Shown here one piece after another: positions 1-7,331 of a stretch of DNA of 64,000 nt. The notes below the pieces were generated by a model. That model saw only the letters and a list, made by a program, of their open reading frames with translations, had not been told where the DNA came from and did not search any database. Positions within the stretch are counted from its first letter, which is position 1, and every line of letters starts with the position of its first letter. The position numbers and the translations under genes were made by a program. The DNA lies in NCBI GenBank assembly GCA_023430975.1, contig JAEYYB010000118.1, forward strand, positions 1-64,000, written 5' to 3'. The DNA is from Bacillota bacterium. GTDB lineage: Bacteria; Bacillota; Clostridia; Acetivibrionales; DSM-2933.

Positions 1-116
1 CTGAACCCCAAAACATGCTCTCCATTCAAATTGCCCAATGTCGTAATGGCTTTCGTTGGACTAAGCTGTAACCACGCATTACCGATTAGGTTTTTGACTT
101 TTTCCTGTTTTCTGTA
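1..116 (-). pseudogene. Possible gene end running off the left edge
   Basis: On the minus strand an open frame runs from about 116 to the window edge and reads ...NLIGNAWLQLSPTKAITTLG.... A TAA stop lies just upstream at 119-117 and no ATG is seen before the readable part, so this is either a 5'-broken gene or a gene whose start was lost. The composition looks protein-like, but I do not recognise the family. Confidence 0.25.
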
Positions 117-211
117 TTAATTAAAGAAGTATTTTCATTTATCTGATTATTTTCCACTTACAACTACAATTGTATCATTTTATCAATAATTTTCAATATT
201 ACACCAATTAA

Positions 212-514
212 TCACACTTGATATATCTTCCATTTATATTGTTTTTCAAAGGATTTTGGATATTTATAATCATAAAATATTTTATTGCGTGACAAAATAG
301 AGGTATTGAGATCATTCAGTTTTTTATGAAACTCTTGTATAAGGCCTATCCGAGCCTCAAATAACTATGTTAACCTTTATACGTTTTGTCCTTTATGTAA
401 TGTAAAATAAATATCTTCATGAACATAGATAACATATAATGGCGTATCTTCAAAAATAGGGGATATGAGCAAAGACCTTAAATTTCCATCCTCTATATCT
501 TTTTTTATGGCCAT
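212..514 (-). pseudogene. Decayed reading frame with two in-frame stops
   Basis: From an ATG at 514 the minus strand reads 45 codons (MAIKKDIEDGNLRSLLISP...) to a TAA at 379-377. The same frame then carries a TAG at 367-365 and continues as 48 further protein-like codons (EARIGLIQEFHKKLND...) to a TGA at 214-212. One frame holding plausible protein on both sides of two stops suggests a disabled gene. The first part faintly recalls the C-terminal effector domain of LysR-type regulators (AIKKDIEDGNL), but this is weak and the family is not established. Confidence 0.3.
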
Positions 515-540
515 GGATGTCAGCTACCCGTAAAACATCA

Positions 541-798
541 TTAATCACAGCAATTTCTTATATCTTTAAAATCGTCAATATAATATGAATTATTATTTTT
601 GTTATTTTTTAACCCATTACTAATAATTACTGGGTCACCATAATTTATATAAAGATACTCCTTCAACTCACCCATTGTTTTATTTTCATCCAAAAGATCA
701 TGTGCACTATAAGAATCTGGTAAATATATTGCATTACCGAAATCATCACCTAATGACTTACAAATTTTACGCATTTCATATTGTATACTTTGATCCAT
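541..798 (-). CDS. Small hypothetical protein, 85 aa
   Basis: The ATG at 798 is preceded by a good ribosome site (AAAGGTGG about 9 nt upstream), which is the main reason to accept it as a gene. The product is acidic and hydrophilic, begins MDQSIQYEMRKICKSLGDDF and has an Asn/Lys-rich stretch near the C-terminus. It has no signal peptide or membrane segment, and I do not recognise a family. It sits among gene remnants, so it may itself be the surviving part of a small accessory module. Confidence 0.45.
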   Translation of the reverse strand: MDQSIQYEMRKICKSLGDDFGNAIYLPDSYSAHDLLDENKTMGELKEYLYINYGDPVIISNGLKNNKNNNSYYIDDFKDIRNCCD

Positions 799-1280
799 AA
801 AAAATCCATACCACCTTTACGCATGATGGACACTAAATAAATATTTTGAAAAAAAGATTGTAAAAAAGTCAACCCCCACATAGCATTCCAAGTTTTTGAT
901 ATGGATCTTGAAAACAAGTAAAATTCCTATCATCCCATACCCAAGTATCAACATTATCAATTTTAGCTTTGTAATTAGGAAACTTTTCACTAAATTCTTT
1001 AAGGAGATTGCACTGAAAGATTGCATTGAAGAATGTTTGAAGCTTACGTTTATGTTAAGAGCAAAAACTAAACAGGAATTACACACTGCTTTGATTAAGG
1101 AATATGGAAATGCACAGGGAGGATTAATTTATAATCATCTTAAACAAATATTTATGGGGCAGGATACTTCAGAGATTAATACTTCCGCGAAGCCTACCTG
1201 GTAGATTCCAATCAATTATCTGCTGCGAAGATTAGTGAATAAAACGAATTTGGGTAGTAAACTATATTGTGGAATATACA
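799..1280. other. Intergenic stretch with one unrecognised open frame
   Basis: A plus-strand frame is open from 896 to the TAG at 1202-1204. Only its 3' half (about 1009-1204, ...KTKQELHTALIKEYGNAQGG...) looks protein-like. The upstream half is AT-rich with unlikely composition and there is no ribosome site at 896. It is best read as a possible C-terminal fragment of an unidentified gene. Nothing else is supported here. Confidence 0.2.
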
Positions 1281-1325
1281 AAAAACGCTGCAAGCTTAGT
1301 AAAAAGTGCGGTTTGCAGCGTTTTT
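1281..1325. terminator. Rho-independent terminator (bidirectional)
   Basis: A perfect 13-bp stem AAAAACGCTGCAA (1281-1293) / TTGCAGCGTTTTT (1313-1325), with T-runs on both strands, lies just past the stop of the minus-strand LysM hydrolase gene and would terminate it. Confidence 0.85.
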
Positions 1326-1341
1326 AATGAAAAACTGATTT

Positions 1342-2097
1342 TTAATAGACGTATACCATGTTACCAACTCTCAGTGCAATTGGTTTTGACCACAACCATT
1401 TATTTGTTGTACTGTCGTCAAAATAATACAAGGCACCGTTTGTTGGGTCAACCCCTTTAAGTGCTTCTAGTGCTGCAGCTTTTGAGGAAGCTGTTGCAGG
1501 CTTGGTTATCCAACCATTTTCAACAGGAGTAAACTGATAGAATCTGCTGTCCTTCTGATAAATGACACCACTTATGGTGTTTGGAAAGTTGGAATCCTGT
1601 ACTCTGTTTACCACAACTGCACCAACAGCAACCATTGCCTTATAAGGCTCGCTTGCAGCTTCGGCATTGATCAATCGTGCAAGAAGATCTAGTTCGTATG
1701 AGGAGTAGGAAACTGCTCCGGTTGTAGTATTTCCACTATTAGCAATAGGTAATATAAGCTTCTGACCTATATAAGTAGCATCATCCCATTTATTATTTGC
1801 TTTTCGTAAGGATGAAAGCGAAATACCAGCCCTTTTGGCAATCAGATAGAGTGAGTCACCACTTTTTACCGTATAATCTACAGCCGGAACCTTTAGTAAC
1901 TGTCCCGGATAGATTGTATTGCCAACTAGGTTGTTATCTGTCTTAATTTTTGCCATACTTGTGTTGAAAGTTTGGCTTATCGAGTAAATAGAATCATTGC
2001 TTACAACAGTATAGCTGCTTGCACTAACGGGTATAGCCAATACCAAAGTTAAGGCTGTAGTAGCAAGAAATACTGCTGCCTTTTTAGTAAAATACAT
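1342..2097 (-). CDS. LysM-SleB type cell wall hydrolase
   Basis: A 251-residue secreted enzyme. Residues 1-27 form a signal peptide (KKAAVFLATTALTLVLAIPV..ASA type). Two LysM peptidoglycan-binding repeats follow, at about 29-71 (YTVVSNDSIYSIS...YPGQLLKVP) and 75-117 (YTVKSGDSLYLIA...GQKLILP). The C-terminal ~120 residues match the SleB/Hydrolase_2 domain, with the conserved Glu in ARLINAEA and the downstream GAVVVNRV and FTPVENG segments. Enzymes of this family cleave peptidoglycan glycan strands and act in spore germination or wall turnover. The start is supported by AAGGGGG upstream. The leader carries a c-di-AMP riboswitch, so expression should fall when c-di-AMP is high. Monocistronic, with a strong terminator. 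Confidence 0.92.
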   Translation of the reverse strand: MYFTKKAAVFLATTALTLVLAIPVSASSYTVVSNDSIYSISQTFNTSMAKIKTDNNLVGNTIYPGQLLKVPAVDYTVKSGDSLYLIAKRAGISLSSLRKANNKWDDATYIGQKLILPIANSGNTTTGAVSYSSYELDLLARLINAEAASEPYKAMVAVGAVVVNRVQDSNFPNTISGVIYQKDSRFYQFTPVENGWITKPATASSKAAALEALKGVDPTNGALYYFDDSTTNKWLWSKPIALRVGNMVYVY

Positions 2098-2111
2098 ATT
2101 AATTTCCCCCT

Positions 2112-2275
2112 TTTAGCCTTCGAGGTTAGTTGACGGGTTTGGGTTGAGGCACCCTACTCAAATAATGAGATTCACCCCGGTATTTCATCCCCCGTACTCC
2201 TTTTGGAGATTCGGCATTTACTTGATATTTTAGCCTCTTTCGAACCAAGTGAAAGAGGCTGAAACAGAGGGACTA
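2112..2275 (-). promoter_or_regulatory. c-di-AMP riboswitch (ydaO/yuaA class)
   Basis: Read on the minus strand, the leader of the LysM hydrolase contains the class hallmarks in order: GCCGAATC, GGGGGATGAAATACC, GGGGTGAATC, AGGGTGCC, then CCCGTCAACTAACCTCG and closing GAAGGCT just before the ribosome site. A 10-bp hairpin (AGCCTCTTTC/GAAAGAGGCT, about 2231-2260) sits at the 5' edge and could compete with the closing helix P1. Known members bind c-di-AMP, usually switch expression off, and commonly precede cell-wall hydrolase genes, as here. The exact 5' boundary is approximate. Confidence 0.88.
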
Positions 2276-2447
2276 GACGTCCCGGTGTTTTATTTTAACA
2301 GAGAATAGTAGAGAACTCTATGTAAAGTTTTTGGAAACTAAGGAAAACCAACTTTCATAATGATTATTCGTCCGAATTTAATGATAATGATTCCAATTCA
2401 ACTAATTTTGATTTAAGATCGTATTTCTATCGGCAAAAAATTTTGAG

Positions 2448-2663
2448 CTAATTGACGCTTTCAAAGGTTGTTCCGCCGTCTGTACTTCGGAATAGCTTAC
2501 CGCTACTTACTGCAAACATATTTTTTGAATCGACAAAGTAGATGTAGTCAAAGCCACCTTGTTGGAAAATAGTCTGTCTAAAATTATGCCCTCCGTCTTG
2601 CGAGTGTAAAATTGAATATATTCCATCTTTATGGCTTATTAGAATGCAGCAATTGTATTTAAA
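2448..2663 (-). pseudogene. C-terminal remnant of a BNR/Ycf48-like repeat protein
   Basis: A 71-codon minus-strand frame ends in ...KLFRSTDGGTTFESVN and stops at 2450-2448, with an earlier copy HSQDGGHNFRQ. The SxDGGxxF pattern is the Asp-box (BNR) turn of sialidase-like and Ycf48-like beta-propellers. The frame opens after a TGA at 2666-2664 without a start codon, so only the last blades remain. No intact partner is in the window. Confidence 0.55.
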
Positions 2664-3044
2664 TCAAGTGACGGAATTAATTGGATACAAACTTATTAAA
2701 AGTCTATAATTTTTTCAAGTAAGGGGATGTTGCTAAAAAGTGTACTAACAATCCAGATGTATCTTCAGCAAATACATTTTTTTGACTTAGAGGTAAAAGA
2801 TTTGATACGCATAGACACTGCACTTGACAGCAGCAAGTGACCAAAGCCAAGGGAAAATACAAATGCCTGTTATTAAGTTAATATCAAGATTTATTAGGAT
2901 GACTATGCACTAAAGAAAGCTTGTTTGTTAATACACTTACCATAATCAATCCAGATATAATCAAAGGATAACTGTAGATGAACCGCCATTTTAGGTATAC
3001 AATTTTTATACACCAATCCCAAGTAGAATTAAAATTCCATACTA
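2664..3044. other. Intergenic stretch without a supported gene
   Basis: Short open frames exist on both strands but none has a ribosome site or recognisable sequence. Reading shifts between frames (for example a short NNPDVSSANTFF stretch near 2750) hint at eroded coding DNA. Confidence 0.3.
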
Positions 3045-3140
3045 TATGAAAAGTGCTAATCTTACATTTGTCAGAGCAAATAACGAACGCTTTTACGGGA
3101 TTTGCGATAGATAAATGTAAAAGTTTATTCACTTTTCATA
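3045..3140 (+). repeat. Palindromic intergenic element, full copy A
   Basis: A 96-bp element bounded by inverted ends TATGAAAAGTG / CACTTTTCATA. Inside are two near-complementary arms, about TTACATTTGTCAGAGCAAAT and ATTTGCGATAGATAAATGTA, flanking the loop AACGAACGCTTTTACGGG. Further copies are at 5239, 30513, 42043 and 46617, and truncated copies at 3149, 4578 and 50602. Confidence 0.85.
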
Positions 3141-3148
3141 CAAATTTA

Positions 3149-3262
3149 ATAAACCGTTCGTTATTTTGCTCTGTCAAATGCAAGATTAATACTGATTTTA
3201 ATTATGTTAAACCGTTCGTTATTTGCTCCGCCAAATATAAGATTATTAACACTTTTAATATA
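3149..3262 (-). repeat. Two partial copies of the palindromic element in tandem
   Basis: Directly after copy A, in opposite orientation, lie two half-elements (about 3149-3198 and 3207-3262). Each contains the ..CGTTCGTTATTTGCTC.. arm. The second ends with ATTATTAACACTTTTAATA, the outer arm type seen in copy D. The right halves are missing in both, as expected for decay or recombination between copies. Confidence 0.75.
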
Positions 3263-3317
3263 TACATGTATTATAAACAGAATGCAGCTTCTTTATTTAT
3301 ATTGATTTTTATTAAAA

Positions 3318-4481
3318 TTAATAGATTTCAATTTCTTTTAATTCCGGCTTCCAGTTTACTTTAAGACCAAGACACTCGCTTACAAACCTGATTGGAAGGT
3401 ATGTCCTGTTATTGGAAATAAACGGTGTCACTTCCCTGCTGGTTGAATCGATGGTTATACTATTGCCGTTCACAAGTGCCAAGTTCTTCCCAACCCAAAG
3501 CTCAACTTTTTTATCCCCTAAATCTATCGTAGTCTTTCTCTCCCTGCTATTCCAATCAACCTTTGCTCCTATTGCCTCAGTAATGTATCTTATGGGAAGA
3601 AAAGTGCGAGCGTTTTTAATTACCGGAAGGGTATCCAGCATCTTTTTATCGTCGTTTACATAATAATATGGTTTATCAATATAATATTTTTGTATAATTT
3701 TTGCTTCATCAACAAGCTTTAGCTGCGAAAATACACTTGCATCCTGCCATGCCAGGTTTTTATCGCTGCCGGGAATATCAAAGGAGCCAATAAAGCTCTC
3801 CCTGTCTTCCCCGCCGTCATTATCGCAATAAGCTATTCCAAACCCCATGACTTTATCTTTAGATAAGGATACTGTTTCATTACCCTCATAATTTTCTTCA
3901 TATTTATCGGAAAACACCTTTAACTCAATTTCCCATGTATACGTATTACCTATATTAGTCCTCTTTATATTTAAGTGATCATTATACAGCATGGGTGACT
4001 GGTTTTTGTTAAGATCAACGGCATTAAAATCCTTAACTGATATATGATATGCAAAAGCATTATAATTATATCTGTGATCACCGCCTGAGCGATCTTCATC
4101 AATAAATATCTCCAAAGTATCATCCTTATAATAGTCTTTTAATGGATATTCATGGGTATCGGAAGCCACATCATCAACAATTTCTATTAAGAAATACAAT
4201 CTTTCCTTTGACCACAATATTTTATAGCGTCCGTTAAAATCTGTTTCAGAAGGCTGCTCACCCAGCCAAAGGCTTTCAATAGGTGCCCATTCTGCCTTTT
4301 CCCAGCACTTGTCCGATGCTATACCGTCTATTATTGGGCTGGCAGATGCAAATTGGGCGATATATTGGGCATTATTCGGCTGCTCACAGTATGCAAAGCT
4401 AGCTGGAAGTGCTAGAACTGAACATATAACAGCTATGTAAAGTAAGAGTTTTAAATTTGATTTAACTTTATGGAATTTCAT
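3318..4481 (-). CDS. Secreted CBM9-like (DOMON) protein with Cu-amine-oxidase-N domain
   Basis: 387 residues. An N-terminal signal peptide (about 1-32, LLLYIAVICSVLALPASFAYC) is followed by a CBM9/DOMON-like sugar-binding beta-sandwich (about 37-255: SASPIIDGIASDKCWEKAEW, ILWSKERLYFLIEIVDD, DDTLEIFIDEDRSGGDHRYN). The C-terminal ~110 residues match the copper amine oxidase N-terminal domain found on many clostridial surface proteins (TFLPIRYITEAIGAKVDW, TYLPIRFVSECLGLKVNW). It probably binds polysaccharide at the cell surface; no catalytic domain is visible. The start has an ideal site (GGAGG 5 nt upstream). Flanked on both sides by palindromic repeats. Monocistronic. Confidence 0.85.
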   Translation of the reverse strand: MKFHKVKSNLKLLLYIAVICSVLALPASFAYCEQPNNAQYIAQFASASPIIDGIASDKCWEKAEWAPIESLWLGEQPSETDFNGRYKILWSKERLYFLIEIVDDVASDTHEYPLKDYYKDDTLEIFIDEDRSGGDHRYNYNAFAYHISVKDFNAVDLNKNQSPMLYNDHLNIKRTNIGNTYTWEIELKVFSDKYEENYEGNETVSLSKDKVMGFGIAYCDNDGGEDRESFIGSFDIPGSDKNLAWQDASVFSQLKLVDEAKIIQKYYIDKPYYYVNDDKKMLDTLPVIKNARTFLPIRYITEAIGAKVDWNSRERKTTIDLGDKKVELWVGKNLALVNGNSITIDSTSREVTPFISNNRTYLPIRFVSECLGLKVNWKPELKEIEIY

Positions 4482-4577
4482 AGGTTCCTCCTGTTTTAAG
4501 GAATGTCTATATTTTTGTCATTCCTTATTGATTAAAATAAATTATAACATTTTATGTAACATATATTAATAGATCTA

Positions 4578-4640
4578 TATGAAAAGTGTTAATAATCTTA
4601 CATTTGCCAGAGCAAATAACGAACGCTTTTACGGGATTTA
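4578..4640 (+). repeat. Palindromic element, truncated copy B
   Basis: The left arm and loop (TATGAAAAGTGTTAATAATC ... GAACGCTTTTACGGGATTT) match copies A and C, then the match stops at about 4639 and reads straight into the tail of a broken gene. The right arm is absent. Confidence 0.8.
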
Positions 4641-4787
4641 GGCAAGGCTAAAGTTCCTGCAAGTATTGATATTTCAGCCCAATACTCTGATTACAATAAA
4701 GAATTTGAAATTAATGTACCTGATGATGTTAAGGAAAGTGCTGTTGAGGAAGAGTCTTTTGAGGAAGAATCTTTTAAAAATAAATAA
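4641..4787 (+). pseudogene. C-terminal gene remnant, possibly DUF6612-like lipoprotein
   Basis: A 48-codon plus-strand frame reads GKAKVPASIDISAQYSDYNK then EFEINVPDDVKESAVEEES and a Glu/Ser-rich end, stopping at TAA 4785-4787. The DYNKEFEINVPDDVK segment resembles the C-terminal end of DUF6612-type clostridial lipoproteins, a tentative assignment. There is no start; the 5' side is replaced by repeat copy B, so the gene was cut at the repeat boundary. Confidence 0.5.
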
Positions 4788-4801
4788 ACAAAAAATTATT
4801 A

Positions 4802-4838
4802 AAAGTGTTAATAAATGCAACAGATTTATTAACACTTT
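4802..4838. repeat. Hairpin made of palindromic-element outer arms
   Basis: A perfect 15-bp stem AAAGTGTTAATAAAT / ATTTATTAACACTTT with a 7-nt loop. The arms equal the outer arms of the ~100 bp palindromic elements, so this may be a copy that lost its core. It could also act as a terminator for the remnant just upstream. Confidence 0.6.
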
Positions 4839-5238
4839 ACACTTTCAATTTGTCATAAAATAGCAAAATATTCATATTGCCAACAATTTTGAATTCGAAT
4901 AAAATATTGTTACATATGTAATTTTCAAACTTTGGAGAACGGGGTTTGCGTAAATTATCGGTGTTATAATCAATTGAGGGGGTTGGTTATTTATAGTATA
5001 ATTAAAAATTACTTTATTTTTAAATTTATAAGTCAAATTATATTCAAAATCCACAATTCATAGCCATTCCAGGTCATGTAGTTTGAGACGGACAAAAGGT
5101 TGTCTGTTTCGGAAATAACTTGCTTCATAATGGTCAATGTATTAATTTTTAATACTTATTTGGGAGCAAGGTATTTTACAATCAAATTTCTCACTATTTT
5201 TCAGCATAAATACTAATAAAGGTTATACGATTTATCTG
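4839..5238. other. Intergenic stretch without a supported gene
   Basis: AT-rich DNA between the 4.8 kb hairpin and repeat copy C. A 60-codon minus-strand frame at 4872-5054 has no ribosome site and no recognisable product. Nothing else is seen. Confidence 0.3.
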
Positions 5239-5337
5239 TATGAAAAGTGAATAATCTTTTACATTTGTCTATCGCAAATCCCGTAACAGCGTTCGTTATT
5301 TGCTCTGACAAATGTAAGACTATTAACACTTTTCATA
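5239..5337 (-). repeat. Palindromic intergenic element, full copy C
   Basis: A 99-bp copy in the opposite orientation to copy A, with perfect ends TATGAAAAGTG / CACTTTTCATA, both inner arms and the loop (GTTACGGG variant). It lies 122 bp upstream of the lactate permease start. Confidence 0.85.
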
Positions 5338-5459
5338 TGGTTAAGTATAATATAAATCATTATTTATAAAGCAAATTAATTTTTTAGCCAATGCTTCCCA
5401 AATAACAAATTGAATGTATTATCTTTTATGTTCACTAAAAATTAAAGGGGAGTGTTTTT

Positions 5460-7055
5460 GTGTCTGAACTTTTATTAACGTTATTACCTATTGTTGTCTT
5501 ATTGGTTATGCTGGTTGGACTAAAAAAGCCGGCAGATATTAGCGGTATTGTTGGATGGGCAGTTGTATCGGCTGTAGCTGTTTTGTTTTTTAAAACAAGC
5601 TTTGAAGTTATATTAAGATCAACAGCTGCAGGATTTATAAGGTCATTTACAGTTTCACTTGTTGTTGCTGCATCAATGCTTCAGATGGCTTATATGGAAA
5701 AGACAGGTGCATTAAAAAGAGTTGTCATATTTCTAAAAACCATAGCCGCCGATAACAAAGCAGTGCAGATCATGATTATTAACATTGGATTCGGTACCTT
5801 GATGGTTGCAGTAGGTGCAACCCCCGGATCGGTATTACCTCCTATAATGATGGCTATAGGTTACTCCGCATTCGTATCTATTGCTCTTCCTTCCATAGGC
5901 TATGACTCATTATGCACCTATGCGTTGTTAGGAGCACCTTTGGTTGTTTTTGTGGATACTGTTAACCAGTTCCTTGGAAAAGGCAATGAAGTAAGTTTGT
6001 CCCAGGTAGGCAGCATATTTTTTATGTTCCTTCCTGTAGTGTCCACTCTCATCGGTTTTTCAATGCTCTGGATTGTCGGCAAATGGAAAGCAATAAAGGA
6101 AGGCTGGCTGCCATGTGCCATATCGGGATTAGTTATTACAATTGTATCCTATTTTACAAACAAGGTTGACAGGCTTGTTGTACTTACCGGTATATTCTGC
6201 GGAGTTGCAGTTATCATAGCAATGGTAATATATCTTGTTGCAACCGGCAAAAAAGTTATCGATAAAAGCAAATTGACAAAAGATGAGCTTGATTATGAAA
6301 AGTCATTCCCCCTGTGGAAGGCCCTAGCACCCTGGGGGCTGCTCATCATATTAATACTTGCATTAAACATGCCTAAAGAATCTTTTGAATTCCTTTATAA
6401 AACTCATCCGGTGCCCATCGAAGGAATTGCTGCCAATGGAAAGCCAATACTTACCAGGGCACTTTGGAATGCATACACATGGATATTTGTGAGTATATTC
6501 CTTTCAATGCTGATTTTAAGGCCAAAGGCATCGCAGGTTAAGGAGGCCTTTGTTGTATGGAAGAAAAGAGCACCAAGGCCAGTTTTTGCAGCAGCCATAT
6601 TTTTTGTTATCGGTGAAATCATGAATACAGCAGGGTTTAGTATGGTTACAAAAAAGTTTGAGACTGAAAGCATGGTTCAGGTTCTTGCCAATTTCTCGGC
6701 TAAAACCTTTGAAAGCATATATGGCGGAATTGTAGGATTTGTCGGCCTATTAGGCGGGTTTATAACAGGCAGTGAGGCCTCTACAATCGGAATGTTCGGT
6801 AACTATGCATTAAAAACAGCTCAAGGCCTTAACATGGATTTAAACAGTCTTCTTATAATCGGAGCAGGCCTTGCTTTTGGAGGCGGACTTGCCAGTGTCA
6901 TATCCCCTGCCAAACTTCAGAATGCTGCAGCTTCCATTGACAGAATGGGAGAAGAAACCAAGGTTATAAGGACTGCTTTTGTGTTTGCACTCATTCTTAC
7001 AACAATTTCTTCAGCACTTGTTATGGTTATTCTTAAGAGCGGTATTGTAAAATAG
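5460..7055 (+). CDS. lctP: L-lactate permease (LctP family)
   Basis: A 531-residue polytopic membrane protein of the LctP family (proton-coupled lactate/glycolate uptake or export). Conserved signatures include FTVSLVVAASMLQMAYMEKTG, NIGFGTLMVAVGATPGSVLP and IGYDSLCTYALLGAPLVVF near residues 60-170, and GGFITGSEASTIGMFG and SPAKLQNAAAS near the C-terminus, where transport-critical residues of the family lie. Hydrophobic helices run the whole length. The start is GTG at 5460, set by AAAGGGGAG 7 nt upstream. No lactate dehydrogenase or regulator is adjacent, so it is a single-gene unit closed by a strong terminator. A palindromic repeat lies in its upstream region. Confidence 0.9.
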   Translation: MSELLLTLLPIVVLLVMLVGLKKPADISGIVGWAVVSAVAVLFFKTSFEVILRSTAAGFIRSFTVSLVVAASMLQMAYMEKTGALKRVVIFLKTIAADNKAVQIMIINIGFGTLMVAVGATPGSVLPPIMMAIGYSAFVSIALPSIGYDSLCTYALLGAPLVVFVDTVNQFLGKGNEVSLSQVGSIFFMFLPVVSTLIGFSMLWIVGKWKAIKEGWLPCAISGLVITIVSYFTNKVDRLVVLTGIFCGVAVIIAMVIYLVATGKKVIDKSKLTKDELDYEKSFPLWKALAPWGLLIILILALNMPKESFEFLYKTHPVPIEGIAANGKPILTRALWNAYTWIFVSIFLSMLILRPKASQVKEAFVVWKKRAPRPVFAAAIFFVIGEIMNTAGFSMVTKKFETESMVQVLANFSAKTFESIYGGIVGFVGLLGGFITGSEASTIGMFGNYALKTAQGLNMDLNSLLIIGAGLAFGGGLASVISPAKLQNAAASIDRMGEETKVIRTAFVFALILTTISSALVMVILKSGIVK

Positions 7056-7064
7056 TGCATATGT

Positions 7065-7107
7065 AAAACGAGTGCTGCAAAACCATTTGTGCAGCACTCG
7101 TTTTTTT
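7065..7107 (+). terminator. Rho-independent terminator of the lactate permease gene
   Basis: Stem AAAACGAGTGCTGCA / TGCAGCACTCGTTTT with a short loop, followed by a T-run, 10 bp after the stop codon. Confidence 0.88.
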
Positions 7108-7154
7108 ATATTATTGCTAAGTATGCTATAAGTTATTACATTTGAGTTCAATAA

Positions 7155-7326
7155 ATCCTAAATTCCCGTTGAAAATAGCACATTCAGATAAAAAGCTTTA
7201 ATTTAAGCATGTTTCTGAATATAAGCTTTCACTTGTATGTGATATTTTTGTAACATACATAAATTTACGACGCTCTATTTTCAAGCCATCCGGGGTGTAT
7301 GTGATAAAAATTCGGGAATTTAGGAT
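7155..7326. repeat. Inverted-repeat-bounded intergenic segment
   Basis: A perfect 14-bp inverted pair ATCCTAAATTCCCG (7155-7168) / CGGGAATTTAGGAT (7313-7326) bounds a 172-bp segment. A weaker internal pair GAAAATAG / CTATTTTC lies inside. It sits between the convergent lactate permease and subtilase genes. It is not the same sequence as the ~100 bp family. Confidence 0.5.
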
Positions 7327-7331
7327 AAATC

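Noticed and set aside
817..1086. 89-codon minus-strand open frame
   Set aside because: No ribosome site, low-complexity hydrophobic product, overlaps another frame; no support.
3053..3364. 103-codon plus-strand open frame
   Set aside because: It is made of repeat copy A, two partial copies and the antisense end of the CBM9-like gene, and has no ribosome site.
4872..5054. 60-codon minus-strand open frame
   Set aside because: AT-driven frame without ribosome site or recognisable sequence.
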